Positions 17,025 through 27,000 of a DNA stretch of 42,214 nt are shown here, piece by piece. Source of the DNA: Pseudomonadota bacterium (GTDB lineage: Bacteria; Pseudomonadota; Gammaproteobacteria; Burkholderiales; Rhodocyclaceae); NCBI GenBank assembly GCA_018262235.1, contig JAGTRY010000022.1, positions 1-42,214 on the forward strand. Direction: 5' to 3'. How positions within the stretch are numbered: position 1 is the first letter of the stretch; every line of letters begins with the position of its first letter. The notes beneath the pieces were generated by a model that was not told the DNA's origin, did no database searches, and worked only from the letters and a program-made list of their open reading frames with translations. The position numbers were made by a program, and so were the translations under genes.

Positions 17025-18257
17025 TCAAGGCTGCAGGCGATCCCGCTTGGCCAGTTGCGGGAAAAGTTTCATCCATAGTCCGACAACAGCCAGCGTGCCC
17101 AGCCCACCGATGACGACGGAGGCGACCGCACCAAAGGCGGCCGCAGTGGCGCCGGATTCGAATTCACCCAGCTGATTGGAGGCGCCGATGAAGATCGAGC
17201 TGACCGCGCTGACCCGGCCACGCATTTCATCAGGCGTCTCCAGCTGGACCAATGACTGGCGCACCACCACGCTGACCATGTCACCCGCGCCGGAGAGCGT
17301 CAGCATCGCCAGTGACAGCAGAAAATTGGTGGAAAGCCCGAAGATCAGTGTCGTCACGCCGTAGAGGGCGACCGCTGCGAACATCATCTTGCCGGCATGG
17401 TGCTCGATGGGGCGCTGGGTCAGCATGATCGACATGCAGAAAGCGCCGACTGCCGGTGCCGCACGGAGAAAGCCCAGGCCCCAGGGACCGGTATGCAGAA
17501 TGTCGCGGGCATAGATCGGGAGGAGCGCGGTAGCGCCTCCCAGCAGCACCGCGAACAGATCCAGCGAGATCGCGCCCAGCACCGGTTTGCGTTGCCAGAT
17601 GAAACGGACGCCCGCAAACAGGCTTTCCCAGCTCACCGGTTGGCGCGCAATGGTTGGAGCATGGTCGCAGCGTATCCGGGCCAGAAAGAACAAGGCCGCC
17701 AGGAAGAGCAGGCCGCACAGTCCATACACGGCGTGTGCCCCGGCTACATACACGAAGCCGCCAGCGGCCGGCCCGGCGATGATGGCGAATTGTGCGCCTG
17801 CGGAGTTGAAGGCCAGCGCGCGTGGCAGCAGATCCATCGGAACCAGCAGGGGCGCCAGGGCTTGCTGGGCCGGCATCTGGAAGGCTTTGGTGGCACCCAG
17901 CGCGAGAGAGGCGAGAAGAATGTGCTCACGGCTGATCGCGCCGCTGAGTGTTCCCCACACCAGACTGGCCACCACGATGAACTGACCGAACAAACACAGA
18001 CTCAGAACCCGACGCCGGTCATAGCGATCCGCCACATGACCGACCACCAGTGTCAGTGCCAGTGCCGGCAGGAACTGGAAGAGACCGACCAGGCCCAGAT
18101 CCCAGGCGCTGTGTGTCAGGTCATACATTTGCCAACCAACGGCGACCATCATCATCTGATTGGCCATCGTGGTGAATATCCGCGCCGTCCAGAAAGCCAG
18201 GAAGCTGCGTTTTTGAAAGAGGGGGTTGCCAGCGAACATGGCGCAATTATGAGGCAT
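17025..18257 (-). CDS. MFS transporter, EntS-like
   Basis: 410 residues, about twelve membrane helices. The MFS motif A is visible as GHVADRYDRRRVLSL near residue 75. The start (FQKRSFLAFWTARIFTTMANQM) and overall arrangement resemble the EntS/MFS_3 group that exports siderophores or other small molecules. Start ATG 18257 is taken as given; ATG 18239 is an alternative, and neither has a strong ribosome site. It sits between the nickel importer ATPase (53 bases upstream) and the VIT gene, so a role in metal export or metallophore traffic is plausible, though unproven. Confidence 0.88.
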   Translation of the reverse strand: MPHNCAMFAGNPLFQKRSFLAFWTARIFTTMANQMMMVAVGWQMYDLTHSAWDLGLVGLFQFLPALALTLVVGHVADRYDRRRVLSLCLFGQFIVVASLVWGTLSGAISREHILLASLALGATKAFQMPAQQALAPLLVPMDLLPRALAFNSAGAQFAIIAGPAAGGFVYVAGAHAVYGLCGLLFLAALFFLARIRCDHAPTIARQPVSWESLFAGVRFIWQRKPVLGAISLDLFAVLLGGATALLPIYARDILHTGPWGLGFLRAAPAVGAFCMSIMLTQRPIEHHAGKMMFAAVALYGVTTLIFGLSTNFLLSLAMLTLSGAGDMVSVVVRQSLVQLETPDEMRGRVSAVSSIFIGASNQLGEFESGATAAAFGAVASVVIGGLGTLAVVGLWMKLFPQLAKRDRLQP

Positions 18258-18310
18258 CCACAGGCCTGGCAGACGGATTCCGATGAAGCGGTCCGTCGAA
18301 ATTCTCGCTT

Positions 18311-19177
18311 TTACCCGCGGCGAACCGGCTGGCGCGTCAATCGACGATAAGGCGTGTCGGTGGCGGCGTCATGGGGGTGATCGTGGCGATGCGCATGCAG
18401 ATGCATGTGTGCTTTGCCATCGGCATGCAGATGCCAGTGGGCGTGGGCCAGGTGGGTCTGGCGCAGCAAGGCTTCGTTGCCGAGGATCTCGGCCGGGGTG
18501 CCACAGGCAGCGATGCGGCCCTGATCCAGTACGAACACAAGATCGGCAATCTCCTCGACGATATCCAGATCGTGGGTAGCGGTCACGATGGTCTGGCCGG
18601 TGTTGCGACACTCGATCAGGAAGCGGATGACTTCGCTCTGGCTTTCCGGATCCAGCGCTGCCGTGGGTTCGTCAAGCAAGAGGACTTGCGGTGCCAGGAT
18701 CAGGATGGAGGCGAGTGCCACGCGTTTTTTCTCGCCTCCGGAGAGGCGGTGCGGTGCGCGGTCTTTCAGATGGCTGATTGCAAAGCGGGCCAGCATGTCA
18801 GCCACGGCCGGCAGGATTTTTTCCTTCGGCCAGCCAAGCTGGAGCGGGCCGAAGGCGATCTCGTCGAACACGGTCGGGTTGAAGAGTTGCACATCCGGAT
18901 TCTGGAACACGAAGCCGACCTGGCGCCGGAACGCAAAATTGACTTCGTCATCCGCGAAAGCGGCCTCGCTCAGTTCCTTGCCAAAGGCCTTGAGCTCGCC
19001 TTTGCCAGGAAAGTACAGAGCATCGAGCAGCCGCAAGAGTGTCGATTTGCCCGAGCCATTCGCGCCGAGCAGGGCGACGCGGCTGCCCGCCCGGATCTGC
19101 ATGGAAATGCCATCGAGCGCCAGCTGGTTCTGGTACGCGTAGGAAACCTCGTTCAGTTCAAACACGCAATCGCTCAT
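18311..19177 (-). CDS. ECF nickel/cobalt transporter ATPase with His-rich tail
   Basis: 288 residues, CbiO/NikO type: Walker A GANGSGKST near residue 38, signature LSGGEKKRVALA near 140, Walker B VLLLDEPTAALD near 160. The final ~45 residues form an unusual tail with eleven histidines in 26 positions (HAHWHLHADG, then HMHLHAHRHDHPHD), likely to hold Ni2+ or Co2+. The start ATG 19177 overlaps the CbiQ-like stop (ATGA), giving MSDCVFELNE; upstream in-frame codons lie inside that gene. It powers the importer made with the next two genes. Confidence 0.93.
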   Translation of the reverse strand: MSDCVFELNEVSYAYQNQLALDGISMQIRAGSRVALLGANGSGKSTLLRLLDALYFPGKGELKAFGKELSEAAFADDEVNFAFRRQVGFVFQNPDVQLFNPTVFDEIAFGPLQLGWPKEKILPAVADMLARFAISHLKDRAPHRLSGGEKKRVALASILILAPQVLLLDEPTAALDPESQSEVIRFLIECRNTGQTIVTATHDLDIVEEIADLVFVLDQGRIAACGTPAEILGNEALLRQTHLAHAHWHLHADGKAHMHLHAHRHDHPHDAATDTPYRRLTRQPVRRG

Positions 19178-19989
19178 CGTTGATACCAGAGAATCAGGGC
19201 CGGAACGGCCAGGGCGCACAGCAATATGCCCCAGTCGCGCGGCCGGGTGTGGAATTCATCGAGCAGATGGATTTCGCCGCGATAGCCGCGCGAGATCATT
19301 GCCAGATGTACGTCCGTGCTCAGTTGTAGCGACTTGCTCAGCAGCACCCCGGCGGCAGCGGCAGCCAGGCGTCGTTGCTGGGCTCCCTTCATGGCGGCCA
19401 CGAGGCGGCTGCGGCGGGCTTCGAAAAGCTGTGTCGTCGCATGCAGGAGCACGAAGAGATAGCGATGCGTCATCCCCAGGATGGCTACCAGTACCACCGG
19501 TACGCCCAGGCTGCGCATGGCTTTGAGCACATGCGGCCAAGGCGTGCTCAGGATCAGCAGTACGGCGAAAGTCGCCGAGGTTTCGGCACGCCCGAGCAGA
19601 AATGCAGCGCTGCGCAGCCCTTGCCGGGTGATCTGCCCATGCAGCAGCGGAAGTTGCCAGAGGGCTTCTCCGGGAACGAGGACAAGGGCGGGCAGGGCGA
19701 TGGCGCCGGTAAACAGCAGTACGCCGAGCCAGACCTGTGTGCACAGGCGAGCCATCGGGATCTGGGAGGCCAGTGCGAGAAGCAGTGCCAGAACGAACAA
19801 TCCGCTCAGCATGAGCAGGGAATGCGTCAGCACGCAGCTGACGATCAGTGCCAGGCAGGCGATGAGTTTGATGCGCGGGTCCAGCCCCTGCAAGAAGCCC
19901 GGACGTTCGCTCAGGGCTTCTGCCGCGAAGGCGCGTGACATGGCTTGCAGCAGGCCACGCGAAAGTTTTTCTGCGAAGTGCTGTGACAT
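19174..19989 (-). CDS. ECF transporter T component, CbiQ/NikQ family
   Basis: 271 residues with about five to six membrane helices (LIACLALIVSCVLTH; LLMLSGLFVLALLLALA; VLLFTGAIALPALVLVP). A cytoplasmic coupling region near 175-225 contains LGVPVVLVAILGMTHRYLFV and the Arg-containing segment FEARRSRLV that contacts the ATPase. The start ATG 19989 (MSQHFAEKL) shares one base with the upstream stop (TGATG), and its end overlaps the ATPase start, so the three genes are translationally coupled. It transduces ATP hydrolysis to the CbiM-like substrate component. Confidence 0.92.
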   Translation of the reverse strand: MSQHFAEKLSRGLLQAMSRAFAAEALSERPGFLQGLDPRIKLIACLALIVSCVLTHSLLMLSGLFVLALLLALASQIPMARLCTQVWLGVLLFTGAIALPALVLVPGEALWQLPLLHGQITRQGLRSAAFLLGRAETSATFAVLLILSTPWPHVLKAMRSLGVPVVLVAILGMTHRYLFVLLHATTQLFEARRSRLVAAMKGAQQRRLAAAAAGVLLSKSLQLSTDVHLAMISRGYRGEIHLLDEFHTRPRDWGILLCALAVPALILWYQR

Positions 19990-21056
19990 CAGCGCTCGTG
20001 CCGGTCGGCCGAGGTTTTCGCTCGCTGGAGTTTCGAAATCAGCAGGAAGGCCAGCAGGATCAACCCGCAGCCGAACACGGCCGACAGGATGTAACCAAAG
20101 CTGGCGCTGTGCATGAAGCTGGGCGCGTAATCCGGAATCGGGGCTTGCCACACGCTGGACAGGCGCTCCAGTCCTTGCGGTGCAGCGCTGGGCGGCGCCA
20201 CATTGGCCGAGGCTTGCAGGATCTCCTGACGCGCTGCGGGATTGGCAAAGTCTTCCGCGCCCCATTCTCCCCAGGCTGTGCCGGCAGCTAGCAAGCCCAA
20301 TGGCGAGAGGATCATCAAACCGGCCAGCCCCAACCACAGGGAGCGGGCCGAGCGTGGAGCCTGTTCGGCCAGCGCTTCGGGAAGCGTGCGGCCAAGCAAT
20401 TCCGGATGGCTGCGCTGCAGGTAGGCGACCAGTCCACCAGAGATCACCAGTTCGGCTAATCCGGCAAAGGTGATGTGGCCGAGCATCATCGCCGGCACGG
20501 CGACGGACAAGGGATAAGGCGCATACAGGGGGCTGCCGTTGGCATCGCTGAACAGCATGGGCTGGATGCCGAATTCAAAGGCCGTCAGCAAGGCGGCGAG
20601 ATTGATCGCGAGATAGCCGGCCAGTGCCGCGGCGAACACCCGCCGCGCTGCGCTGACGCTCGATTTGCCGGCGATCAGTGTGTAGGTCCAGTATCCGACC
20701 AGTGAACCGACGACAGCCATGTTCAGACAGTTGGCGCCGAAAGTGGTGATGCCGCCATCGCCAAAAAACACCGCCTGGATCAGCAGTGCAATCGATACGG
20801 CCACCATCGCAGCCCAGGGGCCGAGCACGATTGCCGCAATCGTTACCCCAACGGCATGACCGGTGGTGCCGCCCGGCAAAGGTAGGTTGAACATCATGAT
20901 CACGAAGCTGAAGGCCGAGAACACCGCCAGCAAAGGCACCGTGCGCGTGTGCAGCAAGCGTTTGACCCGCGCGAAGGCCAGGTACCAGCATGGCAGGGCC
21001 AGAGCATAGGTGACGGCGCACGTGGCCGGACTCAGATAACCATCAGGGATGTGCAT
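19989..21056 (-). CDS. ECF nickel/cobalt substrate-binding subunit, CbiM/NikM fused to PDGLE-like domain
   Basis: 355 residues. The invariant start MHIPDGYLSP supplies the N-terminal amine and His2 metal ligands; the His in GGTTGHAVG completes the site. About seven helices make the CbiM core (to ~225). After a linker, residues ~240-350 add two helices flanking an extracytoplasmic loop, like the CbiN/PDGLE partner that other systems carry as a separate gene. First gene of the importer operon. The divergent nikR and paired GTATGA sites argue for nickel rather than cobalt; no cobalamin genes are near. Confidence 0.93.
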   Translation of the reverse strand: MHIPDGYLSPATCAVTYALALPCWYLAFARVKRLLHTRTVPLLAVFSAFSFVIMMFNLPLPGGTTGHAVGVTIAAIVLGPWAAMVAVSIALLIQAVFFGDGGITTFGANCLNMAVVGSLVGYWTYTLIAGKSSVSAARRVFAAALAGYLAINLAALLTAFEFGIQPMLFSDANGSPLYAPYPLSVAVPAMMLGHITFAGLAELVISGGLVAYLQRSHPELLGRTLPEALAEQAPRSARSLWLGLAGLMILSPLGLLAAGTAWGEWGAEDFANPAARQEILQASANVAPPSAAPQGLERLSSVWQAPIPDYAPSFMHSASFGYILSAVFGCGLILLAFLLISKLQRAKTSADRHER

Positions 21057-21106
21057 GATTCAATGTGCTTCCACGTAGTGCCGACATCTGCCGGTACGGA
21101 TTGGTT

Positions 21107-21132
21107 GTATGAATAATTTGAACTTTGTATGA
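21107..21132. promoter_or_regulatory. Candidate NikR site: two GTATGA half-sites as direct repeats
   Basis: In the 177-base gap between the importer and nikR, TTGTATGAAT occurs twice, with GTATGA at 21107-21112 and 21127-21132, exactly 20 bases apart start to start. E. coli NikR binds the half-site GTATGA paired with TCATAC as an inverted repeat with a 16-base spacer. Here the half-sites are the same but point the same way, and no TCATAC lies near. It probably controls both divergent units. Confidence 0.55.
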
Positions 21133-21233
21133 ATCTGGTGGCCGAGTCAATCCGCAATCTGACGTAGTTGCGCGGCAGACACGCCAGTCCCCTGGCTCGG
21201 GTATGCTCCGGATCTGCCTTTCGGGAGCCCATC

Positions 21234-21671
21234 ATGCAAAGACTGACCATTTCGCTGGACGATGATCTGGCCGAAGCCTTCGAGGAATTGATGCGTCGGC
21301 GCGGCTACGCCAACCGCTCCGAGGCCGTGCGCGACCTGCTGCGCCGGGAGCTGGGCGAGAGTGATCTGAGCAGTGGCGCCTCACGGCAATGCGTGGCGGT
21401 GCTGAGTTACGTGTTCGACCACCACGAGCGGCAGCTCTCTTCACGCCTGACCACCATGCAGCACGACCACCACGATCTGGCAATCGCTACCCTGCATGCC
21501 CATATCAGCCATGCCGATTGCATCGAAACCGTGATCCTGCGCGGTGCCACGCAGAAAGTGACCGAGTTCGCCCATGCCGTCATCGCCGAAACCGGCGTGC
21601 GCCACGGCCAGGTGCAGCTGATTCCGGTGGACAAAAAGCCCAGCCCGGCCGATTGGCGGCGCAAGGCCTGA
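21234..21671 (+). CDS. nikR: Nickel-responsive regulator NikR
   Basis: 145 residues. The N-terminal ribbon-helix-helix (MQRLTISLDDDLAEAFEEL, then RGYANRSEAVRDLLRREL) binds DNA. The C-terminal ACT-like domain binds nickel; the E. coli ligands His76, His87, His89, Cys95 map to His77, His88, His90 and Cys96 here (TLHAHISHADC). Start ATG 21234 is chosen because the RHH strand must begin there; the longer reading has no family character. It diverges from the nickel importer, which it most likely represses when nickel is plentiful. Confidence 0.94.
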   Translation: MQRLTISLDDDLAEAFEELMRRRGYANRSEAVRDLLRRELGESDLSSGASRQCVAVLSYVFDHHERQLSSRLTTMQHDHHDLAIATLHAHISHADCIETVILRGATQKVTEFAHAVIAETGVRHGQVQLIPVDKKPSPADWRRKA

Positions 21672-21678
21672 GTCAGGC

Positions 21679-22185
21679 TCAGTCGCCAGGACGGCGGAAT
21701 TCGTCCTCGATCCAGGCACTGGCATTGGCCAGGTTGAAGCGGAATTCCGGCCCGACCCGTACCTGGGCGAGCTGTTCGCCGGCCTCATCCTCGGCGCCGA
21801 GCAGTGCATAAGGATCATCTTCGTCGGGCACGATATCGAAGCTCACCGTGATCCGCCCGGACGCGGTATCCACTACCAGTTTCTTGTGCAGCATGGCGTG
21901 CTGATGCTGCTCATGACGGCGGCGTACTTCCGAGGCCGTCTTGACCAGGGTGCTGAACGCAAACGCATCCAGTGGTTTGGGATTCTTCTTGTCGCGGCCC
22001 ATGGTCCACGGCCCGACCAGGGCTGGCTCGGGCTCGCCATCCAGGATCATCTCCACGGCCCAGCCGTCGTCGTCCTGATTCTTGATGACCCGGGCCGTCC
22101 AGCCCTTGTCGGCCCACAGGCGGGGTTCATTGATGGGGGTGCTTTGCTCGGGCTCGAAAGCCGCAGTGTCTGGGGTGGATGTCAT
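21679..22185 (-). CDS. Conserved-looking hypothetical protein
   Basis: 168 residues, acidic, no membrane segment or signal peptide. I do not recognise a family. The middle (DGWAVEMILDGEPEPALVGP, WTMGRDKKNPKP) looks like a small beta-rich domain, followed by a helix with HEQHQHAMLHKK and a strand-rich C-terminus. ATG 22185 is preferred, but an in-frame GTG nine codons earlier is possible; neither has a strong ribosome site. It is convergent with nikR, with only 7 bases between stops. Codon use matches its neighbours. Confidence 0.7.
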   Translation of the reverse strand: MTSTPDTAAFEPEQSTPINEPRLWADKGWTARVIKNQDDDGWAVEMILDGEPEPALVGPWTMGRDKKNPKPLDAFAFSTLVKTASEVRRRHEQHQHAMLHKKLVVDTASGRITVSFDIVPDEDDPYALLGAEDEAGEQLAQVRVGPEFRFNLANASAWIEDEFRRPGD

Positions 22186-22281
22186 GACCCATTGTACCGT
22201 CTCGCGCCGCACGACCCGGGCTTTGGGGGCTGGTCGGGGCCTGTTCGCCTGAATTCGATGGAGGGACTGACGTGGCCGCTT

Positions 22282-22304
22282 GCTTATCAGTAATCCGGAT
22301 AAGC
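22282..22304. promoter_or_regulatory. Inverted repeat GCTTATC-N9-GATAAGC before the sulfur genes
   Basis: Perfect 7-base arms with a 9-base centre, 115 bases before the rhodanese start, in the 233-base divergent gap (22186-22418). The arm size and spacing suit a LysR- or TetR-type dimer. It is followed by an A/T-rich tract (22306-22322). The assignment to sulfur control is inference from position. Confidence 0.4.
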
Positions 22305-22418
22305 GAACAATTTTTTATTCGTTTTGTCCGGGATTTCACCCTCATATGCTGACACCTATTCGATCCCCCTGTGTGCTGACCCGAGTGGAGCCCGAGGGGA
22401 ACATGAAAGGAGAACGCA

Positions 22419-22946
22419 ATGAGTGCAGCAACAATCCAGGCATCTTCTGTCGGGCCGGAATATTCAAACGTATTGTCGATCAACCGCCGCGGTGGCGCTG
22501 CGGATCCGGCTGAAATCCTGGTGCGGGCCCGTGAGCGTGCCGCCGAGCAGAAATTGCCTTTCGCTGGCGGGGTGACGCCGCTTGAAGCTTGGGAACTGTT
22601 CAATCAAGGCACGGCCCTGCTGGTGGATATCCGCAGTGCAGAAGAGCGCAAATTCGTCGGGCAGGTGCCGGAAGCCCTGCATGTGGCCTGGGCAACCGGC
22701 ACGGCGCTGACGCGCAACCCGCGTTTTGTCCGCGAGCTGGAGGCCAAGACCGGCAAGGACAAACTGATCCTGCTGTTGTGCCGTAGCGGCAAGCGCTCGG
22801 CGCTCGCTGCCGAAGCCGCGACGAAAGCCGGTTTCCAGAATGTCTTCAACGTTCTCGAAGGTTTTGAAGGTGATCTGAATGAGCGCCAGCAGCGTGGTGA
22901 GCACAACGGCTGGCGGCATTGGGGGCTGCCCTGGATCCAGGACTGA
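22419..22946 (+). CDS. Rhodanese-like sulfurtransferase
   Basis: 175 residues with one rhodanese domain: LLVDIRSAEERKFVG near 67-81, then the active-site loop LLLCRSGKRS with Cys121 as sulfur carrier. An N-terminal ~50-residue extension precedes the domain, and the tail ends in GWRHWGLPWIQD. The start ATG 22419 has AAGGAG at 6 bases. It is followed 62 bases later by cysteine synthase. Rhodaneses of this build sit with cysteine desulfurase, serine acetyltransferase and family 2A encapsulin genes in other bacteria (from memory), which fits the desulfurase remnant at 27927. It probably shuttles persulfide sulfur. Confidence 0.92.
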   Translation: MSAATIQASSVGPEYSNVLSINRRGGAADPAEILVRARERAAEQKLPFAGGVTPLEAWELFNQGTALLVDIRSAEERKFVGQVPEALHVAWATGTALTRNPRFVRELEAKTGKDKLILLLCRSGKRSALAAEAATKAGFQNVFNVLEGFEGDLNERQQRGEHNGWRHWGLPWIQD

Positions 22947-23008
22947 TGCTGGATTTCGCACGAAGAGCGGATTCTGAAAAATTTTCAATCAGCAGTCGGA
23001 GGTAAAGC

Positions 23009-23983
23009 ATGTCAAAGATATTTGCAGACAACTCGCAATCCATCGGTCATACACCATTGATCAAGCTCAACCGCATCGCGGACGGAGCGGGCGCAACGAT
23101 CCTGGCCAAGATTGAAGGGCGCAATCCGGCCTATTCGGTCAAGTGCCGTATCGGTGCGGCGCTGATCTGGGACGCAGAAAAGCGTGGCCTGCTCGGACCG
23201 GGCAAGGAGCTGGTGGAACCCACCAGTGGCAACACCGGGATCGCCCTGGCGTTTGTGGCTGCTGCGCGTGGCATTCCGCTGACCCTGACGATGCCCGAAA
23301 CCATGAATGTCGAACGGCGCAAATTGTTGCTGGCCTATGGGGCCAAGCTGGTGCTGACCGAAGGCGCCAAGGGCATGGCCGGAGCGGTGGCCAAGGCCGA
23401 GGAAATCGCAGCTTCGGATCCCAAGTACGTGCTGCTGCAGCAGTTCAAGAATCCGGCCAATCCGGCGATTCATGAAGCGACCACCGGCCCGGAAATCTGG
23501 GAAGACACGGATGGTGCAATCGACATCCTGGTCTCCGGCGTGGGCACGGGCGGCACCATCACCGGTATCTCGCGCTTCATCAAGAACACCAAGGGCCGCG
23601 CCATCACCTCCATCGCGGTGGAACCGACGACCAGCCCGATCCTGACCCAGACCCGCAATGGCGAGCCGGTCAAGCCAGGACCGCACAAGATCCAGGGCAT
23701 CGGCCCGGGGTTCGTGCCGCAAGTGCTCGATCTCTCGCTGGTCGACGCCATCGAGCAGGTCAGCAGCGAAGATGCCCTGGCTTTTGCCCGGCGTTTGGCG
23801 CGCGAAGAAGGCATCATCTCCGGCATCTCCAGTGGTGCCGCCGTGGCCGCCGCCGTGCGGGTGGGGCAGCGGCCCGAGAATGCCGGCAAGACCATCGTGG
23901 TGATCCTGCCGGATTCGGGCGAACGCTACCTCAGCTCCGTGTTGTTCGAAGGTCTCTTCGACGCAACCGGCCTGCCTGTATGA
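23009..23983 (+). CDS. cysK: Cysteine synthase A (O-acetylserine sulfhydrylase)
   Basis: 324 residues, PLP-dependent: makes cysteine from O-acetylserine and sulfide. Lys45 in AYSVKCRIG holds PLP, TSGNTG binds the substrate carboxylate, and [11 protein letters not shown] binds the PLP phosphate; [10 protein letters not shown] is near the C-terminus. Full length, ending normally. Start ATG 23009 has GGAGG just upstream. It is cotranscribed with the rhodanese, and it is the last intact gene before the large convergent gene, whose stop lies 33 bases away. Confidence 0.95.
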   Translation: MSKIFADNSQSIGHTPLIKLNRIADGAGATILAKIEGRNPAYSVKCRIGAALIWDAEKRGLLGPGKELVEPTSGNTGIALAFVAAARGIPLTLTMPETMNVERRKLLLAYGAKLVLTEGAKGMAGAVAKAEEIAASDPKYVLLQQFKNPANPAIHEATTGPEIWEDTDGAIDILVSGVGTGGTITGISRFIKNTKGRAITSIAVEPTTSPILTQTRNGEPVKPGPHKIQGIGPGFVPQVLDLSLVDAIEQVSSEDALAFARRLAREEGIISGISSGAAVAAAVRVGQRPENAGKTIVVILPDSGERYLSSVLFEGLFDATGLPV

Positions 23984-24016
23984 ACCTGTACCAAAGAGAA
24001 TGAGATTTAAGAGGAT

Positions 24017-27000
24017 TCAGAAACCTTCCTTTCTAAGGTTGGCATTTACATCCTCTCGTGCTCCGTCACGTTCATACCAGATAGCAAGACTTTCCAGCAC
24101 CGCAGCCACATTTGGGTGAGTACTCTGCATTCGTTCAGCTTGGTCACGGTAGGAGGTGGCGAGTGTGCGTTCCAGCTCGCCGCCGTCACAAGGTGAACGG
24201 CAGGTAACCCCTCGCTTGTTGCATGTTCCAATGTAAAATCCACTACGCATTTCGTCCATGTCAGACCCGTCAAGGATTTCTCGCGCAGGAAGGAATGGCC
24301 AAGTCCCATCTTCGTCCGCAGGGCCATGCGCGAAAATCTGGCCGAGGGCCCTGTCGCATGAACCAATTCGATCCACAGTCATGCATAGGTTGCGTGCGGA
24401 TTCTATAAATCGAGCGAATTCAGCAGGATCTATTTTTCCGTTGTCCTGCGTGCCGGGTTGTCGTTTGCAGGCATGCAATATTTTCCATCCCACATGTGCT
24501 TTGGCTTGAGTCGCTTCCGTTAGCTCTTCGCGTTCACCATGATCAGGTTTGAACGTCAAGCAGATGAGTTCCTTGAACAGTTCTGGTTCGGACATGACCC
24601 CTTCGTACAGCGCCCGGGCGCTGCCTTCATAGCCATAGCTCAGAGCAGGGAATAGACTGAATTCAAGCTGAATCAAGGTCGCTCTATCGATCTCGCTTGA
24701 TGCTTCCAAGCGCTGTAGCATCTTATCGAGATGCCAGGAATCGATCATGTTTACATCCGCCTCTTCACCTGCCAATAAGTGTTGAAGCGCGTCCATGAGT
24801 AATCCCGATGACATTTTATCGAGGTCGAATTCGCAGCAATGCAGTGCAGTACGCGGGCGCTTGGCTTGGAGCAGACTTTCGACAATATGGCCAAGTTCTG
24901 TGTCGTAACGCCAGTATCCTGGACGTACCTGTTGCCAGTAATGCATTTCCACTTCCGGGCCGCATTCCTGCGCTAGTGTCCACGTCTGTGTATGAATTGG
25001 AGCCAGAGCCAGTAGGCGTGCGAGTTTTTCAGAAGACCAGCTGTTGGTTTTGCCCAGCTCAATGACGGATGAAAGCACTTTGTTATCTGCAAAGCCAGGC
25101 GAACCTAATAGGCTGGAAATGCACCAAGAATGTTTTTCCATCGGCAGGAACTCTCCACCGAAATCTGCAATCCATTGCGACCATGGAAAGGTGTTTCCCA
25201 CAGCCTGAACTAATGGATTTCCAATAGAGCCTGGTTCAGTGCTTGTTTCAATCAAGTGTTCGATTCCGGGCATGCCTTGAGCGCGAAAAATTTCACTGAG
25301 TGCGGCAATCCTGGCGCGCGTGACAAGTTCTATTTTTGCGTTCGAGTCGTTCAGTCGGTCATCGCAAGGCAGTTCCGGCCAATGGTTTCCGAATAGCCAG
25401 CGATGGCGAACAATCAGATCATGCGGGGCGAGTCGTTCGTACATTTCTTCGACTGGTTTCAGCCATCGATCCAACTCTTCTGTCGGCGCATCGTCATAGT
25501 TGCGGCGCCAATGGATGACTCTCCTGAGCGCTTTGCGCAGCAAGTCACGATCCTCATCAATCGCTTGCTTGGTGGAGAATGGTTCCATCAAAGACAGAAC
25601 TTCTGGCATATCGTCCTGGTGCGTCAGTACGTTGTGTTCAAGCAAGGATGCAATTCTTGAAGCATTGTGATGACTCAGTCGGATGATTCTTTCTCGCGCA
25701 GCGATCTGCATGGCCTGAACCTCTGCAACTGTCACGCCATGGCCTGCCCCCGCGTCATCTTCGCGCCATTTCGGTTGTGCAGCAGGGCCTGCCATTTGCG
25801 GTCCGCCTGAGCCGAGAGCGATGAGGACATCAAATGCCACATCAGGGTAATGGGCAATCAATTTGTCCAGTGTTGCGATTCGCGCCGGTAGGCCTGCTGC
25901 TGTACGCGGCAGCCACGAACGAAAAAGGCCGAAAAGGCTGGAGGCTGGGGTGTTGCTCCAGTTCCCTTTGACAGGTTCGTGACTGAGTTGCGCCAGAATC
26001 AAGGCGACGCGGGTCAGACGGTTTGGCGCCCAAGCAAGCGTTTCCAAAGCCCAAAGAAGTCCTGCGTGCCAACACCGGCCACCAAATCCGGTTGTGCTGC
26101 CTGTCTCGGAAATCAGGTGAAGAACAGGCGGGTTGGCTTGGCGAAGACTCTTTTCAATCGCCTTCAGAAATGCGTCCGGCGCAGCTTCGGCCAAAGCAGG
26201 AAGATGGCTTGCCAAAGACAACCAGCGAATTTCATCTGCGGTATCGAAAAGATCGTGAATCAATCGATCTACACGGCCGTCTATGTGGAGGTTTTGCAAG
26301 GCAGGGAGTTCCACGCCACGAACGGCCAACTTGATTAGAGAATCGCAGATGGCCTCGAACAATAAGCCTGAGTGGAGGTGAATTTTTCCGTAGACCTGTG
26401 CCTTCCAGCGTTCTTCATCTGGAAGCTCAAGCTGTGGGTCTGGGGTCTCCAGAATCGTTTTCGCTATTGAGAAAAAACGATCCAGTTGCCCGGTTGTGAT
26501 GCGGTTGCCGATTTGCCCCAATAATTCCAGAGGTGATTTCGCTTTCCATACGTCCCCGATCTTCAACAATGGGGCGTCATCCATTGCTGCGAGTGCGTGC
26601 AGGTCTTGTTCAATGTCTTCATATGAACGGTTTGCCAAATCCGTCACGACTGCCTTGTCAGCGTCTTTGCGTGAATTCCATGCTCCGAGCAAACACAGCA
26701 AGGTCAGACAGTTCGCTTGAGGCGTATCCAGCCATGCCGGGTGACGAATAGCCGGGTTGATGGCATTGGTCCGCCGAAAGACAGTCCAGGATCGTCCCGT
26801 ATTCAAGGCCAGGCGTCTGGCGTCAGATTCTTCAACGCCGATTGATACCAAAGCCTTCTCGTACTCATAGATCCCGGGTCTCTCCAGCGTCAGCTCGTCG
26901 CTATATGTTTTACCCGTCCAGTTACCTGTTGCCTGAGGGATGACCACAAGAAGCTTGGGTCGAGAGACGGGGCGAGTCGCCACTTCTGCGTTTGCCGCAA

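Noticed and set aside
19989-21056. Cobalt/cobalamin importer instead of nickel
   Set aside because: There are no cobalamin genes or B12 riboswitch nearby, while nikR and GTATGA sites are adjacent.
22186-22212. Leaderless promoter (TACAAT 9 bases before ATG 22185) for the hypothetical protein
   Set aside because: No acceptable -35 hexamer at the right distance; it could equally be coding sequence if the GTG start is used.
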